Positions 43,465-52,675 of a stretch of DNA of 64,000 nt are shown here, one piece after another; within the stretch, counting starts at the first letter, position 1, and every line of letters starts with the position of its first letter. Below the pieces are notes generated by a model. That model was not told the DNA's origin. It saw only the letters and a list, made by a program, of their open reading frames with translations, and made no database searches. The position numbers and the translations under genes are program-made. Source of the stretch: an uncultured Sphingomonas sp. (GTDB taxonomy: Bacteria; Pseudomonadota; Alphaproteobacteria; Sphingomonadales; Sphingomonadaceae); contig NZ_CAKZHV010000070.1 of the NCBI RefSeq assembly GCF_936927845.1, positions 1 to 64,000 on the forward strand, read 5' to 3'.

Positions 43465-43483
43465 ACCCGGAATTTCACCGGGT
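43465..43483 (-). promoter_or_regulatory. Hairpin in a possible structured leader of the SulP gene
   Basis: On the minus strand ACCCGG-TGAAATT-CCGGGT forms a perfect 6-bp stem with a 7-base loop, about 95 bases upstream of the SulP start, followed by GGCTATGCC, a second short stem. Structured RNAs such as the 'sul1' motif are known upstream of sulfate permease genes in alphaproteobacteria; I cannot confirm that this is one. Confidence 0.35.
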
Positions 43484-43756
43484 CCTTGCGAATGGGCGTG
43501 CCTCTACACGAACCGCGCAGCCGAATGCAACGTGGGCGCGAACACGCGCTTGCAGCGCCGATCGTTCGAAGCAGCGCTCACGTTCGCTCGACATTGAGGG
43601 CTGCGCGACAGCAACGGCCGCCGGGAGACCGGCCGGTCGCACGCCGCTGGTACGATGCGGCCGGCACGATGCGGCACCCGCAAGAGGTGGCGCGGGAGAG
43701 GCGTTGACGGGCAATCCATCCGCGAGCGGCACTGCCGTGCGCGGACGTTGGCGGGC
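43484..43756. other. Intergenic region between the SulP and DUF2147 genes
   Basis: With the leader described separately, about 390 bases separate the SulP start from the end of the DUF2147 gene. No supported gene lies here; short open frames in this stretch are arginine-rich shadows. It presumably holds the SulP promoter, but no consensus hexamers stand out. Confidence 0.5.
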
Positions 43757-44179
43757 TCAGCGCGCCGGACGCCAGGTCTGCGTCTGGCACAGGAATGCGA
43801 TGCAGCCCTGTACCTTCAGCGTGCCGTCGGCGTTGCGGCTGACGATCGACTTGTAGGTCTTGCCGTTGCGCGGATCGTAGATGCGCCCGCGCCAGTCGTC
43901 GCCCGCGTCGGTGAATTCGGACAGCACCGGCATGCCGACGATCGGGCGGCTGCGCAGCGCCTTGTCCTTGTTGTTGACGTCGGTCGCCGCCGCACCCGGC
44001 GTGTGCTTGAGCACGCGGACGATCCGGCCGCAGGTCTTGCCGCCGCACGGCCCCACCTCGACCAGCGCGGCCCCGTCCTCGGTCACGTAGCGGCCGTTGA
44101 TCGGCTGCGCGGCCTGGGCGGGCGCGGCGAGGGCGATGGTGCCGGCGAGCGCGGCGGCGAGGGCGGGAAGCATTCTCAT
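43757..44179 (-). CDS. DUF2147 family secreted protein
   Basis: 140 residues from the ATG at 44179, which starts a signal peptide (MRMLPALAAALAGTIALAAPAQA). The mature part shows the DUF2147 pattern: GRYVTEDGAALVEVGPCGGKTCGRIVR, then WRGRIYDPRNGKTYKSIV and LKVQGCIAFLCQTQTW. It is a periplasmic beta-rich protein of unknown function. A cysteine pair (PCGGKTC) may form a disulfide. Divergent from mntH. Confidence 0.9.
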   Translation of the reverse strand: MRMLPALAAALAGTIALAAPAQAAQPINGRYVTEDGAALVEVGPCGGKTCGRIVRVLKHTPGAAATDVNNKDKALRSRPIVGMPVLSEFTDAGDDWRGRIYDPRNGKTYKSIVSRNADGTLKVQGCIAFLCQTQTWRPAR

Positions 44180-44372
44180 GGCTCCTTCTTGCGGCGGCGC
44201 GGATGAACACGCAATGGCCGAAGCGGCGGCATTCCCCGCCTCACGTGCGCAGCAACGCAACATCACGCGGCAGGGCACCCGAGCGGCATGAAGGCAGGTG
44301 ACCGGGCCCGCTCGTCGCACGCGGCAGATCGCGCGTTGAACCCGGCTCGCTTCTCCCGCATGAGCGTCGCCG

Positions 44373-45698
44373 ATGTCGTTGCCGTCCCCTTCGCAGCCCC
44401 GCGCGCCGGCGCGCTCCCTGGCGGACAGCTACGCCTCGATCCGGGTGCCGGAGGGCGCGGGCTTCTGGCGCACCATGCTCGCCTTCGTCGGGCCGGGCTG
44501 GCTCGTCGCGGTCGGCTACATGGACCCGGGGAATTGGGCGACCGACATCGCGGGCGGGTCGGCGTTCGGGTACCTGCTGCTGTCGGTCGTGCTGTGCTCC
44601 AACCTGATGGCGATCGTGCTGCAATCGCTCGCCGCGAGGCTCGGCATCGGCGCGGGGCACGATCTGGCGCAGGCGTGCCGCGCGCGCACGTCGAAGCCGT
44701 TCGGGATCGCCTTGTGGCTGCTCGCCGAGATTGCGATCATCGCGTGCGACCTCGCCGAGGTGCTCGGCACCGCGATTGCATTGAAGCTGCTGTTCGGGTT
44801 GCCGCTCGTCTGGGGCGTGGTGCTGACCGGGCTCGACGTGTTCGTGATCCTCGCGCTGCAACGCTACGGTTTCCGCCAGCTGGAGGCATTCATCGCCGCA
44901 TTGCTGGTCGTGATCGCGGTCTGCTTCGGGCTCGAACTCATCTGGGCGCGGCCCGATTGGGTCGCCGCCGCAGGCGGACTGATCCCGCGGGCGGAAGTGG
45001 TGACCAACCCCGCCGCGCTCTACATCGCAATCGGCATCCTGGGTGCGACCGTGATGCCGCACAATCTCTATCTCCATTCCTCGATCGTCCAGACGCGCGC
45101 CTACGGCGAGGCGGAAGTCGGGCGGCACCGCGCGCTGACGCTCGCGACGATCGATTCGACGGTCGCGCTCGGGCTCGCCTTCTTCATCAACGCCGCGATC
45201 CTGATCCTCGCCGCGGCCGCATTCCACACCGCCGGCCGCACCGAGGTGGCCGAGATCGAGCAGGCGCACGAATTGCTGGCACCCATGCTGGGGGTGGGCG
45301 GGGCGAGCGCGGTGTTCGCGATCGCGCTGCTCGCCAGCGGGCAGAATTCGACCGTCACCGGTACGCTTGCGGGGCAGATCGTGATGGAAGGCTTCCTCGA
45401 CCTGCGCCTGCCGGTCTGGCTGCGTCGGCTGGTGACCCGCGCGCTCGCGATCCTGCCCGCGGTGCTGGTCGTCGGCGCGGCGGGCGACCGGGGTGCCGGC
45501 GAACTGCTGGTGCTCAGCCAGGTGATCCTCAGCCTCCAGCTCCCCTTCGCGGTGATCCCGCTCGTCGCCTTCACCGCCAACCGCGGCTACATGGGTAGCT
45601 TCGTCGCTCCGCGCTGGTTGTCGGCGCTCGCCTGGGCCATTGCGGCGGTGATCGTCGGGCTGAACGGTTATCTGCTGTGGGGCATGGCGACCGGGTGA
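44373..45698 (+). CDS. mntH: Nramp divalent metal (Mn2+/Fe2+) transporter
   Basis: 441 residues with about eleven membrane helices. The Nramp signatures are intact: GYMDPGNWATD (D51, N54, helix 1 metal site) and GATVMPHNLYLHSSIVQT (Met and His near 228-231, helix 6). Together these residues coordinate Mn2+ or Fe2+ for proton-coupled uptake through the inner membrane. The ATG at 44373 lacks a strong ribosome binding site. No metal-regulator gene is adjacent; an MBL-fold lipoprotein gene follows 83 bases downstream. Confidence 0.94.
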   Translation: MSLPSPSQPRAPARSLADSYASIRVPEGAGFWRTMLAFVGPGWLVAVGYMDPGNWATDIAGGSAFGYLLLSVVLCSNLMAIVLQSLAARLGIGAGHDLAQACRARTSKPFGIALWLLAEIAIIACDLAEVLGTAIALKLLFGLPLVWGVVLTGLDVFVILALQRYGFRQLEAFIAALLVVIAVCFGLELIWARPDWVAAAGGLIPRAEVVTNPAALYIAIGILGATVMPHNLYLHSSIVQTRAYGEAEVGRHRALTLATIDSTVALGLAFFINAAILILAAAAFHTAGRTEVAEIEQAHELLAPMLGVGGASAVFAIALLASGQNSTVTGTLAGQIVMEGFLDLRLPVWLRRLVTRALAILPAVLVVGAAGDRGAGELLVLSQVILSLQLPFAVIPLVAFTANRGYMGSFVAPRWLSALAWAIAAVIVGLNGYLLWGMATG

Positions 45699-45781
45699 GC
45701 GGCGGCGGCATTTGACACCGGCGCGTGCATGTCGCAGCGCATCGGTCCACTCCGGAACCAAGTCCGCTCGCCGATGGTGTC

Positions 45782-46873
45782 ATGAAATCGTTCTTGCTTC
45801 CTCTCGCATGCGGCGCATTCGCCGCCTGCTCGGTCCCCGCGGTGATGCCGGGCGAGTTGCCGCGCAGCGACCATTTCGATGGGCAGCGCTTCTTCAACCC
45901 CGATGGTGACGGCGGCAGCGGCGGCGATGCGAAAAAAGGGCCGGTCGGGCTGATCGAGAGCCTGTTCTCGCGCGCGAACAATTGGCCGCACGTTGCCGTC
46001 ACACCGACGCGCCCGCCGCGGCGCGTCGCCGGCGCGGCGATGGCGGTGACGTGGATCGGCCATTCGACCGTGCTGGTGCAGACGCAGGGGCTCAACATCC
46101 TGACCGACCCGGTCTGGGCGGAGCGCTCGTCCCCGGTCGGTTTCGCCGGGCCCAGGCGCGTGCGCGCGCCGGGTGTCAGGCTCGCCGATCTGCCCCGAAT
46201 CGACGTCGTGCTGCTCAGCCACGACCATTACGATCACCTCGACACGGGTACGCTCAAGACCCTGTGGAAACGCGATCGACCGCTGATCGTCACCGGCCTG
46301 CGCAATGACGCGCTGCTCGCGCGCTACGGCATCGTGGCGGAGGCGCGCGACTGGGGCGGGCGCGTGCGGGTGCGGTCCGACGTGGATGTGGTGGTGACGC
46401 GCGCGCATCACTGGAGCGGGCACGGGCTGGGCGATCACGACCGGGCTCTGTGGAGCGGCTTCGTCGTCACGCTGCCGGGCGGCAACCTGTATTTCGCCGG
46501 GGACACGGGGCCGGGCGACATGCGCTGGGCGGTCGAGGCACGCCGCTATGGCCCGGTCCGCCTGGCGCTGCTGCCAATCGGTGCCTATCATTTCACCGGG
46601 CCGGTGACGGGCAACCATATCGGCCCCGATCAGGCGGTGACCGCGTTCGAGCAGCTCAGCGCCGCCTACGCGCTCGCGGTTCACTGGGGCACGTTCGAGT
46701 TGACCGCCGAAGGCATCGACCAGCCACGGATCGAGCTGCACCGCGCGCTGACGCGGGCGCAGATCGCGCAGCGCCGCTTCCGCGCGACCGAGGTCGGACA
46801 GACGTGGATGATCCCGCCGTCCGCCGCGACCGATCAGCCGCCCCTTCCGGTCACGCCTCGCCCTGGTATTTGA
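45782..46873 (+). CDS. MBL-fold lipoprotein (NAPE-PLD/UlaG-like hydrolase)
   Basis: 363 residues from the ATG at 45782, chosen because it begins a lipoprotein signal (MKSFLLPLACGAFAAC). A Gly/Asp-rich spacer precedes a metallo-beta-lactamase fold: VTWIGHSTVLVQ, DPVWAERSSP, VVLLSHDHYDHLD (HxHxDH, about residues 148-153), RAHHWSGHG and FAGDTGPGD. The order and spacing resemble NAPE-PLD-like phospholipase D proteins. A phosphodiesterase activity in the periplasm is inferred from the fold only. Its 3' end overlaps the converging xpaC-like gene by 23 bp. Confidence 0.85.
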   Translation: MKSFLLPLACGAFAACSVPAVMPGELPRSDHFDGQRFFNPDGDGGSGGDAKKGPVGLIESLFSRANNWPHVAVTPTRPPRRVAGAAMAVTWIGHSTVLVQTQGLNILTDPVWAERSSPVGFAGPRRVRAPGVRLADLPRIDVVLLSHDHYDHLDTGTLKTLWKRDRPLIVTGLRNDALLARYGIVAEARDWGGRVRVRSDVDVVVTRAHHWSGHGLGDHDRALWSGFVVTLPGGNLYFAGDTGPGDMRWAVEARRYGPVRLALLPIGAYHFTGPVTGNHIGPDQAVTAFEQLSAAYALAVHWGTFELTAEGIDQPRIELHRALTRAQIAQRRFRATEVGQTWMIPPSAATDQPPLPVTPRPGI

Positions 46874-47573
46874 TCTCCAGGAAACGCCCGCGCGTCGCCA
46901 GCGCGTCCAGGTCGCCTTGCGCCAGTTGTTCGCTCATCTCGCCGAGCTCGCGTTCGATCACGCCCAGACCGTCGGCGAGCTGCTGATCGGGCGTCTTGCC
47001 GTTGCGCGGAGTGGTGCGCAGCCCCGCCGGCACCTTCTGATAGTCGCGCACGAATTCAGGCAGCTGCTCGCCGACCAGCCGGCGGACCTCGGCCGCCGCC
47101 GGCGCATCATCGTCGAGTGCGCCGATCTGCACGCCCAGCGTGTCGAGCCGCGCGCCGATCCGGTCGATGATCGGCACCGCGGGCGCGGGCAGCGCGGGTC
47201 GCTGCGCGTCGAGCCAGCGCGCAGTGGCGGCGGGCAGCGCCTTGATCTCGGAACGCGCGATCCGCTCCGGCGTCGGTACCGGGGTGGCAGGCGCGAAGGC
47301 GATCGCCAGCGTCACTGCCAGCATCAGCAGCATCACCGCCAGCGCGCCGAACATGCCGAGCGGCATGACGATCCCGCCGAACAGCCCCGCCGCAATCAGG
47401 ATGGCGGCGTTGGCAAGTGCGATCAGCACCAGCCGCTGCTTCGCCCCGCCGCGCCCGCCGCGCGGCGGGCGACGCTGGGTCTGCACCACGCCCCCATCGC
47501 CGCCGCTCCGCACGCGCTCGACGGTGCGGCGCGCGTCGGCGATCGCCTCGTCGGTTCGGGTCGGTACGCTCAC
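46851..47573 (-). CDS. XpaC-like membrane protein
   Basis: 240 residues from a GTG overlapping the telA stop (GTGA, 47570-47573). A basic, proline-rich N-terminus is followed by two adjacent membrane helices (about residues 46-68 and 70-94) and a helical cytoplasmic domain ending in LEIKYQGEA. The arrangement and coupling to TelA match the XpaC family, named for a Bacillus gene that affects hydrolysis of a phosphate ester dye. The function is unresolved. Assignment is from context and topology, so moderately sure. Confidence 0.7.
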   Translation of the reverse strand: MSVPTRTDEAIADARRTVERVRSGGDGGVVQTQRRPPRGGRGGAKQRLVLIALANAAILIAAGLFGGIVMPLGMFGALAVMLLMLAVTLAIAFAPATPVPTPERIARSEIKALPAATARWLDAQRPALPAPAVPIIDRIGARLDTLGVQIGALDDDAPAAAEVRRLVGEQLPEFVRDYQKVPAGLRTTPRNGKTPDQQLADGLGVIERELGEMSEQLAQGDLDALATRGRFLEIKYQGEA

Positions 47574-48784
47574 AGCGCCTCCAGCTTGAACTGGTCGGCC
47601 GGGCCTGACACGCGGTTCTGCGCCGCGCCTTCTGCCCGCGCGATATAGCCCTTCGACTTCTCGACTTCGTTGCCAAGCGTCGTGACGGTGGTCTTCATGC
47701 TGTCGAGCGCCTTCAGCTTGAAATCGTCGATCGCGTCCATCGTGTCATAGATGTTCTGGAACGCGCGCTGCAGCGTTTCCAGCGGGATCGTCGAGGCAGC
47801 GGCCTGTTCGTGGATGCGCGCGGTGTTGGAACGCAGCAGCTTGCCGGTTGAATCGATGATGTTGGCGGTGGTGGTGTTCAACTGCGTGATCTGTTCGAGC
47901 ACCAGCTTCTGGTTGGTCAGCGCCTGCGCAACCGTCACCGCGGTGCGCAGCGCCGCGACTGTGGTGGTCGAGGCGCGGTCGACGCCCTTGATCAGCTCGA
48001 CGTTGTTCTTCTTGACCAGGTCGAGCGCCAGATAGCCCTGTACGGTCACCGCCATCTGCGTCAGCAAATCCTGCGTGCGCTGGCGCGCGTAGAACAGCGC
48101 GGTCTCGCGGATCGCCTTGGCCTTGGCGGGATCGGTCGCGTCGAGTTCGTTCGCCTTGTCCTCCAGCCGCGCGTCCATCGTCTGCGACAGGTGGATCATC
48201 TGCTCCAGCCGACCCATCGCGGTCCACAGGTTCGCGCGCTCGGTGTCGATCGAGGCATTGTCCATCAACAGCTCGTCCTTGCCCGAAGCGAGGCTTTTCA
48301 GGATCGAGCTGATGTGCGTCTGGCTGGATTTGTAGCTGTCGAAATAGTTGCGCATCTTGTTGCCGAACGGGATTACCCCGAACAGCTTCTGCGGCGCGGT
48401 GAGATTGCCCTTCTTGCCGGGGTCGAGGTCCTCGACCACTCGGCGCAGTTGCGCCAGGTCCTTGCCGACCCCGTCGTCCTTGTCCATCGCGCGCACCGGG
48501 CGGTCGAGGAAGCGGTTCGACTGACCCGCCGCGTCGCGGATTTCCTTCTGCCCCATGCTGGTGATCGCATCGACGCGGCGGCCGAATTCGGGACTGTTGA
48601 CGTCCTCGGCGATCAACTGCTCGACAAAGGTTTCGACGCGCTTCTCCAGCTCCGTGCGCGTGCCTTGGTCAACCGGCACCAGCCCCGCAGCCTTTGCGGG
48701 CGCGAGCGTGGGGACGGGATCGGGCGGGGTGAGCACCAGCTCCTTCTCCACCGCTCCCTGCATTGCGTCGGGCGTCGTCGCCAT
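47570..48784 (-). CDS. TelA family toxic anion resistance protein
   Basis: 404 residues from the ATG at 48784 (MATTPDAMQGAVEK). It is largely helical and coiled-coil-forming with TelA-family segments: DLDPGKKGNLTAPQKLFGVIPFGNKMRNYF, KDELLMDNASIDTERANLW, QGYLALDLVKKNNVELIKGVDRA and ALTNQKLVLEQI. TelA proteins are associated with tellurite and other stress tolerance; the mechanism is unknown. It is coupled to the xpaC-like gene, the usual partner. Divergent from a TonB receptor gene. Confidence 0.9.
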   Translation of the reverse strand: MATTPDAMQGAVEKELVLTPPDPVPTLAPAKAAGLVPVDQGTRTELEKRVETFVEQLIAEDVNSPEFGRRVDAITSMGQKEIRDAAGQSNRFLDRPVRAMDKDDGVGKDLAQLRRVVEDLDPGKKGNLTAPQKLFGVIPFGNKMRNYFDSYKSSQTHISSILKSLASGKDELLMDNASIDTERANLWTAMGRLEQMIHLSQTMDARLEDKANELDATDPAKAKAIRETALFYARQRTQDLLTQMAVTVQGYLALDLVKKNNVELIKGVDRASTTTVAALRTAVTVAQALTNQKLVLEQITQLNTTTANIIDSTGKLLRSNTARIHEQAAASTIPLETLQRAFQNIYDTMDAIDDFKLKALDSMKTTVTTLGNEVEKSKGYIARAEGAAQNRVSGPADQFKLEAL

Positions 48785-49033
48785 CGTGTCGTTCCTTCTC
48801 ACCCGCGCTTGTCACGCGCCGTTCTTACCCGAGCCTGACCGCGATGGCCCGCGCGATCAAGTGTGTTGTCAGTATAAGACGCGCGTGCGGTGGTCGCAAT
48901 CGCCGCCTGTTGCATCAAATCGCCACATCAGCGTCACGACGGCGCAACGCCACCGACGCGAAGTTGCAATGAGCGCCGCCTAGCGAGCGCGTCGGGGCTG
49001 GCGGGTGATCCGCGCAGCGAAGGGGAAGACGAA

Positions 49034-51421
49034 ATGACGGGGAAGCTCTCGCTCGGCCTGCTGGCCGGGCTGCTCGGTTGCGTGTCGACGCAGGCGCTGG
49101 CGCAGGCCGCGGCGCAGCCGGAGAACACACCCGATGATATCGTCGTCACCGCGCAGAAACGCGAACAGCGGATCGAGGACGTGCCGCTGACCGTCACCGC
49201 AGTGACCGGCGAGCGGATGCGTGACCTGGGCGTTAATTCGCTCTCGGAGGTCGCGCTCTACGTGCCCGGCCTGCGCATCCAGGAGCAGAGCGCGAACAAC
49301 CCCGGCTTCGTTATCCGCGGCATCACCTCCGATTCGGGCTCGGCGCAGCAGGGCGCGCGCGTCACGCTCTATTACAACGGTGTCGATATCTCGCGCTCGC
49401 GCGGCGCGTACCAGGATCTGTACGATCTCGAGCGGATCGAGGTGGTGAAGGGGCCGCAGGCGACGCTGTTCGGCACCGCCGCCGCGGTCGGCGCGGTGTC
49501 GATCATCTCGGCGCGTCCGCGCGAAGGGTTCTCGGCGAACCTGACCGGCTCGTACGGCAATTACGACCGCACGCAGGTGTCGGGCTACCTGAACGCCGGC
49601 AACGGCACGCTCGCGGGCCGGCTCGCCTTCGCCTACAAATACCGCGACGGCTATGTCCGCAACATCGCGGGCGACCCGAACGTCCCCAACCAGAACCAGG
49701 GCCGGGTCGATCAGGACGATCTGAACGGGCAGGACCAGCGCGGTATCCGCGGCTCGCTGCGCTGGACGCCGTCGACCGACATCACCGCCGACCTCGTCCT
49801 GACCTATGACGGGCAGCGCAACCCCGGCACCGCGTTCAAGAGCCGCGTGTTCGCGCCGACCGGCGGGCAGACGGGCGATTACGGCTACGCCGAACTCTCC
49901 GGCTCGCCTTTCTCCAAGGAGGTGCTGGGCAAGCGCAAGCTCGGGCTCGACCGCGACGTGTACGACGCCAATCTGACGGTGCAGGTCGACCTCGCGCCCG
50001 GCATCACCTTCACCACCGTCAACGGGTATCGCCGCTTCGACAGTCTCGAAACCTTTGACGCCGACGGCGGTCCGGCATGGTACCTCGAATTCGCCGAGGA
50101 CGCGAAGGGCGACCAGTGGAACCACGAAGGCCGATTCGCCTTCACCGGCGACAATTACCGTGCCTCGTTCGGCTGGAACGCGTTCCTGGAGGACGGCTTC
50201 CAGCGCGTGCCCTTCTCGACCGAGGAAGGCACTTATCTCGCCTGCTCAGTCGCGGCCGCCTATGCGCCCGTCCGCGCCGCGCTGACCGCCGCGGGTGTGC
50301 CGACCGGCACCGGATGCGTCGCCGCCAATGGCACGATCCCCGCCGCCACCCGCGCGACCGCGCTGCTGACCCGCGGCGCCGCTACGCAGCTTCCATACGC
50401 GTCGGTGTTCACCAATTACGGCACCAACCAGGCCTATTCGGTCTTCGCCGACGGTACCTGGCTGCCGACCCCCGCGCTCGAACTCACCGCGGGCGCGCGC
50501 GTCCTGATCGAACATCGCAAGTCGGGCTATAGTTCGGTTCAGCCCAATTCGACCATCCTCGCAGGGCTCGGCATCCGCTCCAGCCTGCTCGGCACTGCGA
50601 GCACCGCGGGCGCGCGATATACGGCGGAGGACAGTTTCGCCGCCGTGTTGCCGCGCTTCAACGCGCTCTACCGCGTGACAGACGGGCTCAACCTCTACGC
50701 CACGATCAGCAAGGGCCGCCGCTCGCCGGTGGTGCAGCTCGCCGCGGCGGCCGCGGGCACGGCCGTTCGCCCCAACCTGCAATCGGTGCCCGAGGAGACG
50801 GTGTGGAATTACGAGGCCGGCGTGAAGGCGGCGCTCGGCGGGTTCACCGGCACCGCCTCGGTTTTCTACCAGGATTATCAGGGCTTCCAGGTCTCGGTCA
50901 CGCAACCCAATGGCACCGCGCTGACGCAGAGTGCGGGCTCCGCCAAGAACCCGGGCGTGGAATTCGAAGGCACCTACCACCTGTCACCGATCCTGTCGGC
51001 GTTCGGCAGCTTCGCCTATATCGACGGCAAGATCGACCGGGGCAATAACGTGACCCCGGCCTATGCCGGCGCCCGCTTCCGCTTGCAGCCGAAGACCACC
51101 GCGTCGGGCGGGATCAACCTGCGCTTGCCATTGGCCGAGGGAACGGTGTTCTACGCGGTGCCGTCTGCCACCTACCAGTCGAAGGTGTTCTTCGAGCTGC
51201 CCAATAGCGACGCGATCAGCGAACGCGGCTACACGCTCGTCAACCTGCGCGCGGGCGTCGAGCTGGCGGGCGGCCGCTACCGCCTGGGCGGTTTCGCGCG
51301 CAACCTCACCAACAAGAAGTACCTGATCGACGCGGGCAACACCGGCGGTGGCTTCGGCGATCCCACCTACATCCGCGGCGAACCGCGCTTCTACGGCGTC
51401 GAGGTGGCGGGGACGTTTTGA
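49034..51421 (+). CDS. TonB-dependent receptor
   Basis: 795 residues from the ATG at 49034 with GAAG/AGGGG upstream. A signal peptide ends near ALAQ (residue 24). The TonB box-like stretch DDIVVTAQKREQRIEDVPLTV, the plug (about 50-165, with LERIEVVKGPQATLFGTAAAVGAVSI) and a 22-strand barrel ending in GVEVAGTF, aromatic as expected for outer-membrane insertion, are all visible. It imports a large or scarce nutrient using TonB energy. The substrate is unknown; Sphingomonas genomes carry many paralogues. A putative secreted protease gene follows 61 bases downstream. Confidence 0.93.
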   Translation: MTGKLSLGLLAGLLGCVSTQALAQAAAQPENTPDDIVVTAQKREQRIEDVPLTVTAVTGERMRDLGVNSLSEVALYVPGLRIQEQSANNPGFVIRGITSDSGSAQQGARVTLYYNGVDISRSRGAYQDLYDLERIEVVKGPQATLFGTAAAVGAVSIISARPREGFSANLTGSYGNYDRTQVSGYLNAGNGTLAGRLAFAYKYRDGYVRNIAGDPNVPNQNQGRVDQDDLNGQDQRGIRGSLRWTPSTDITADLVLTYDGQRNPGTAFKSRVFAPTGGQTGDYGYAELSGSPFSKEVLGKRKLGLDRDVYDANLTVQVDLAPGITFTTVNGYRRFDSLETFDADGGPAWYLEFAEDAKGDQWNHEGRFAFTGDNYRASFGWNAFLEDGFQRVPFSTEEGTYLACSVAAAYAPVRAALTAAGVPTGTGCVAANGTIPAATRATALLTRGAATQLPYASVFTNYGTNQAYSVFADGTWLPTPALELTAGARVLIEHRKSGYSSVQPNSTILAGLGIRSSLLGTASTAGARYTAEDSFAAVLPRFNALYRVTDGLNLYATISKGRRSPVVQLAAAAAGTAVRPNLQSVPEETVWNYEAGVKAALGGFTGTASVFYQDYQGFQVSVTQPNGTALTQSAGSAKNPGVEFEGTYHLSPILSAFGSFAYIDGKIDRGNNVTPAYAGARFRLQPKTTASGGINLRLPLAEGTVFYAVPSATYQSKVFFELPNSDAISERGYTLVNLRAGVELAGGRYRLGGFARNLTNKKYLIDAGNTGGGFGDPTYIRGEPRFYGVEVAGTF

Positions 51422-51481
51422 CGAGGATTGGCTGATCACCCCCGGTTGCGCGGGCATGCGCGTGCGTGTCAGGCTGCGGCG

Positions 51482-52444
51482 ATGATCGCTGCCCTCCTGC
51501 TCGCGCTCGCCGCGCCCGCGACCCCGCTTCCGCCGCCGGTCGACCCGCTGACCGCGCAGGTCGAGACGGGGGACGTCGATCGGTTCGCCGCGATCTTCAA
51601 TGCGGCGAACGGCGCGCCGAGTGCCGAGCAATTGCAGCGCGGCTATCTCGATCGCGGCAGCGAGGGCGTGCGCGTCTTCACGCCCGACCGGATCGAGAGT
51701 GCGGACCATCTGGCGAAGGCCATCGCCGCCGATCGATCCGGCTATGAGCGCGCACTGCGCGTCTGCCTGCCCGTCGTGCGACAAACCCAGGGTGAGTTGC
51801 GCGCCACCTATCTCGCGCTCCACGGCCTGTTCCCCGACAAGCCGCTGCCGCGCATCTACCTGGTGATGGGCGCGGGCAATTCGGGCGGCACCGCGGCGCC
51901 GGGTGTGCAGGTGCTGGGGCTGGAGGTGCTGTGTCGTATCTCTCCGACGCCCGAGGCGCTGCGCGACACGCTGCGCAGCTTTTACGCTCATGAAACCGTT
52001 CACGCGCTGCAAGGCGACGCGGAGCGAACAGCCGAAGCAGCGGGCAACGGCGGCGTGCTGCTGGGCAGTGCGCTGATCGAAGGCGCGGCTGAATTCATCG
52101 CCACGCTGGTAACCGGACGCCAGACCGACCCTGAACGCGCCGCTTGGGGGCTGGCACGCGAGCGTGATCTGTGGGCGCGCTTCGAAGCCGATCTGACGGT
52201 GACGCGCACGGCGAGGTGGAGCGACCTGAGGCGTGGCACACCGGCGGCCGCTGCTTTCTACCGCTGGATCGGCAATGACGGCGCGGCACCGGAGGGTTGG
52301 AAGAGCGAGGCCGGCTATTGGATCGGCCAGCGTATCTGGCAGCGCTGGTACGACAAGCAGCCTGACAAGAACGTCGCCATCCGCCGCCTGCTGACCGTCG
52401 ATCGGCCAACCGAGATTTTGGCCGAAGGGCGCTACACCGGCTGA
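51482..52444 (+). CDS. Putative secreted HExxH metalloprotease-like protein
   Basis: 320 residues from the ATG at 51482, beginning a short signal peptide (MIAALLLALAAPATP). A zinc motif FYAHETVHALQGD (H170, E171, H174) is followed 26-30 residues later by LIEGAAEFIA, whose Glu (200 or 204) could be the third ligand, as in gluzincins and DUF2268-type proteins. The C-terminal part contains YRWIGNDGAAPEGWKSEAGYWIGQ. Both pieces suit an active peptidase, but no known family is confidently matched. It lies downstream of a TonB receptor gene in the same direction and could process its ligand (inference). Confidence 0.7.
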   Translation: MIAALLLALAAPATPLPPPVDPLTAQVETGDVDRFAAIFNAANGAPSAEQLQRGYLDRGSEGVRVFTPDRIESADHLAKAIAADRSGYERALRVCLPVVRQTQGELRATYLALHGLFPDKPLPRIYLVMGAGNSGGTAAPGVQVLGLEVLCRISPTPEALRDTLRSFYAHETVHALQGDAERTAEAAGNGGVLLGSALIEGAAEFIATLVTGRQTDPERAAWGLARERDLWARFEADLTVTRTARWSDLRRGTPAAAAFYRWIGNDGAAPEGWKSEAGYWIGQRIWQRWYDKQPDKNVAIRRLLTVDRPTEILAEGRYTG

Positions 52445-52675
52445 GCCGCTGTCCTGCACGCCCCGGCCGCGCCATAAGCACATCGATGCAGCCCGCCACA
52501 CATAAACCCCGCGCGTAGGCGCGCTCAACGAGTGCGACCTTTGTGACCCTTCGCGCGCGCCCACGATGCCCTTCTCCCCGCCCGCGCGAGCTCCATCTTT
52601 TCGCGCGCGCACAAATAGGCTAAGGGCGCGGCCGAAATCGCCTGTGCGACCAGCGCGGGCCATCCAGGAAACATG

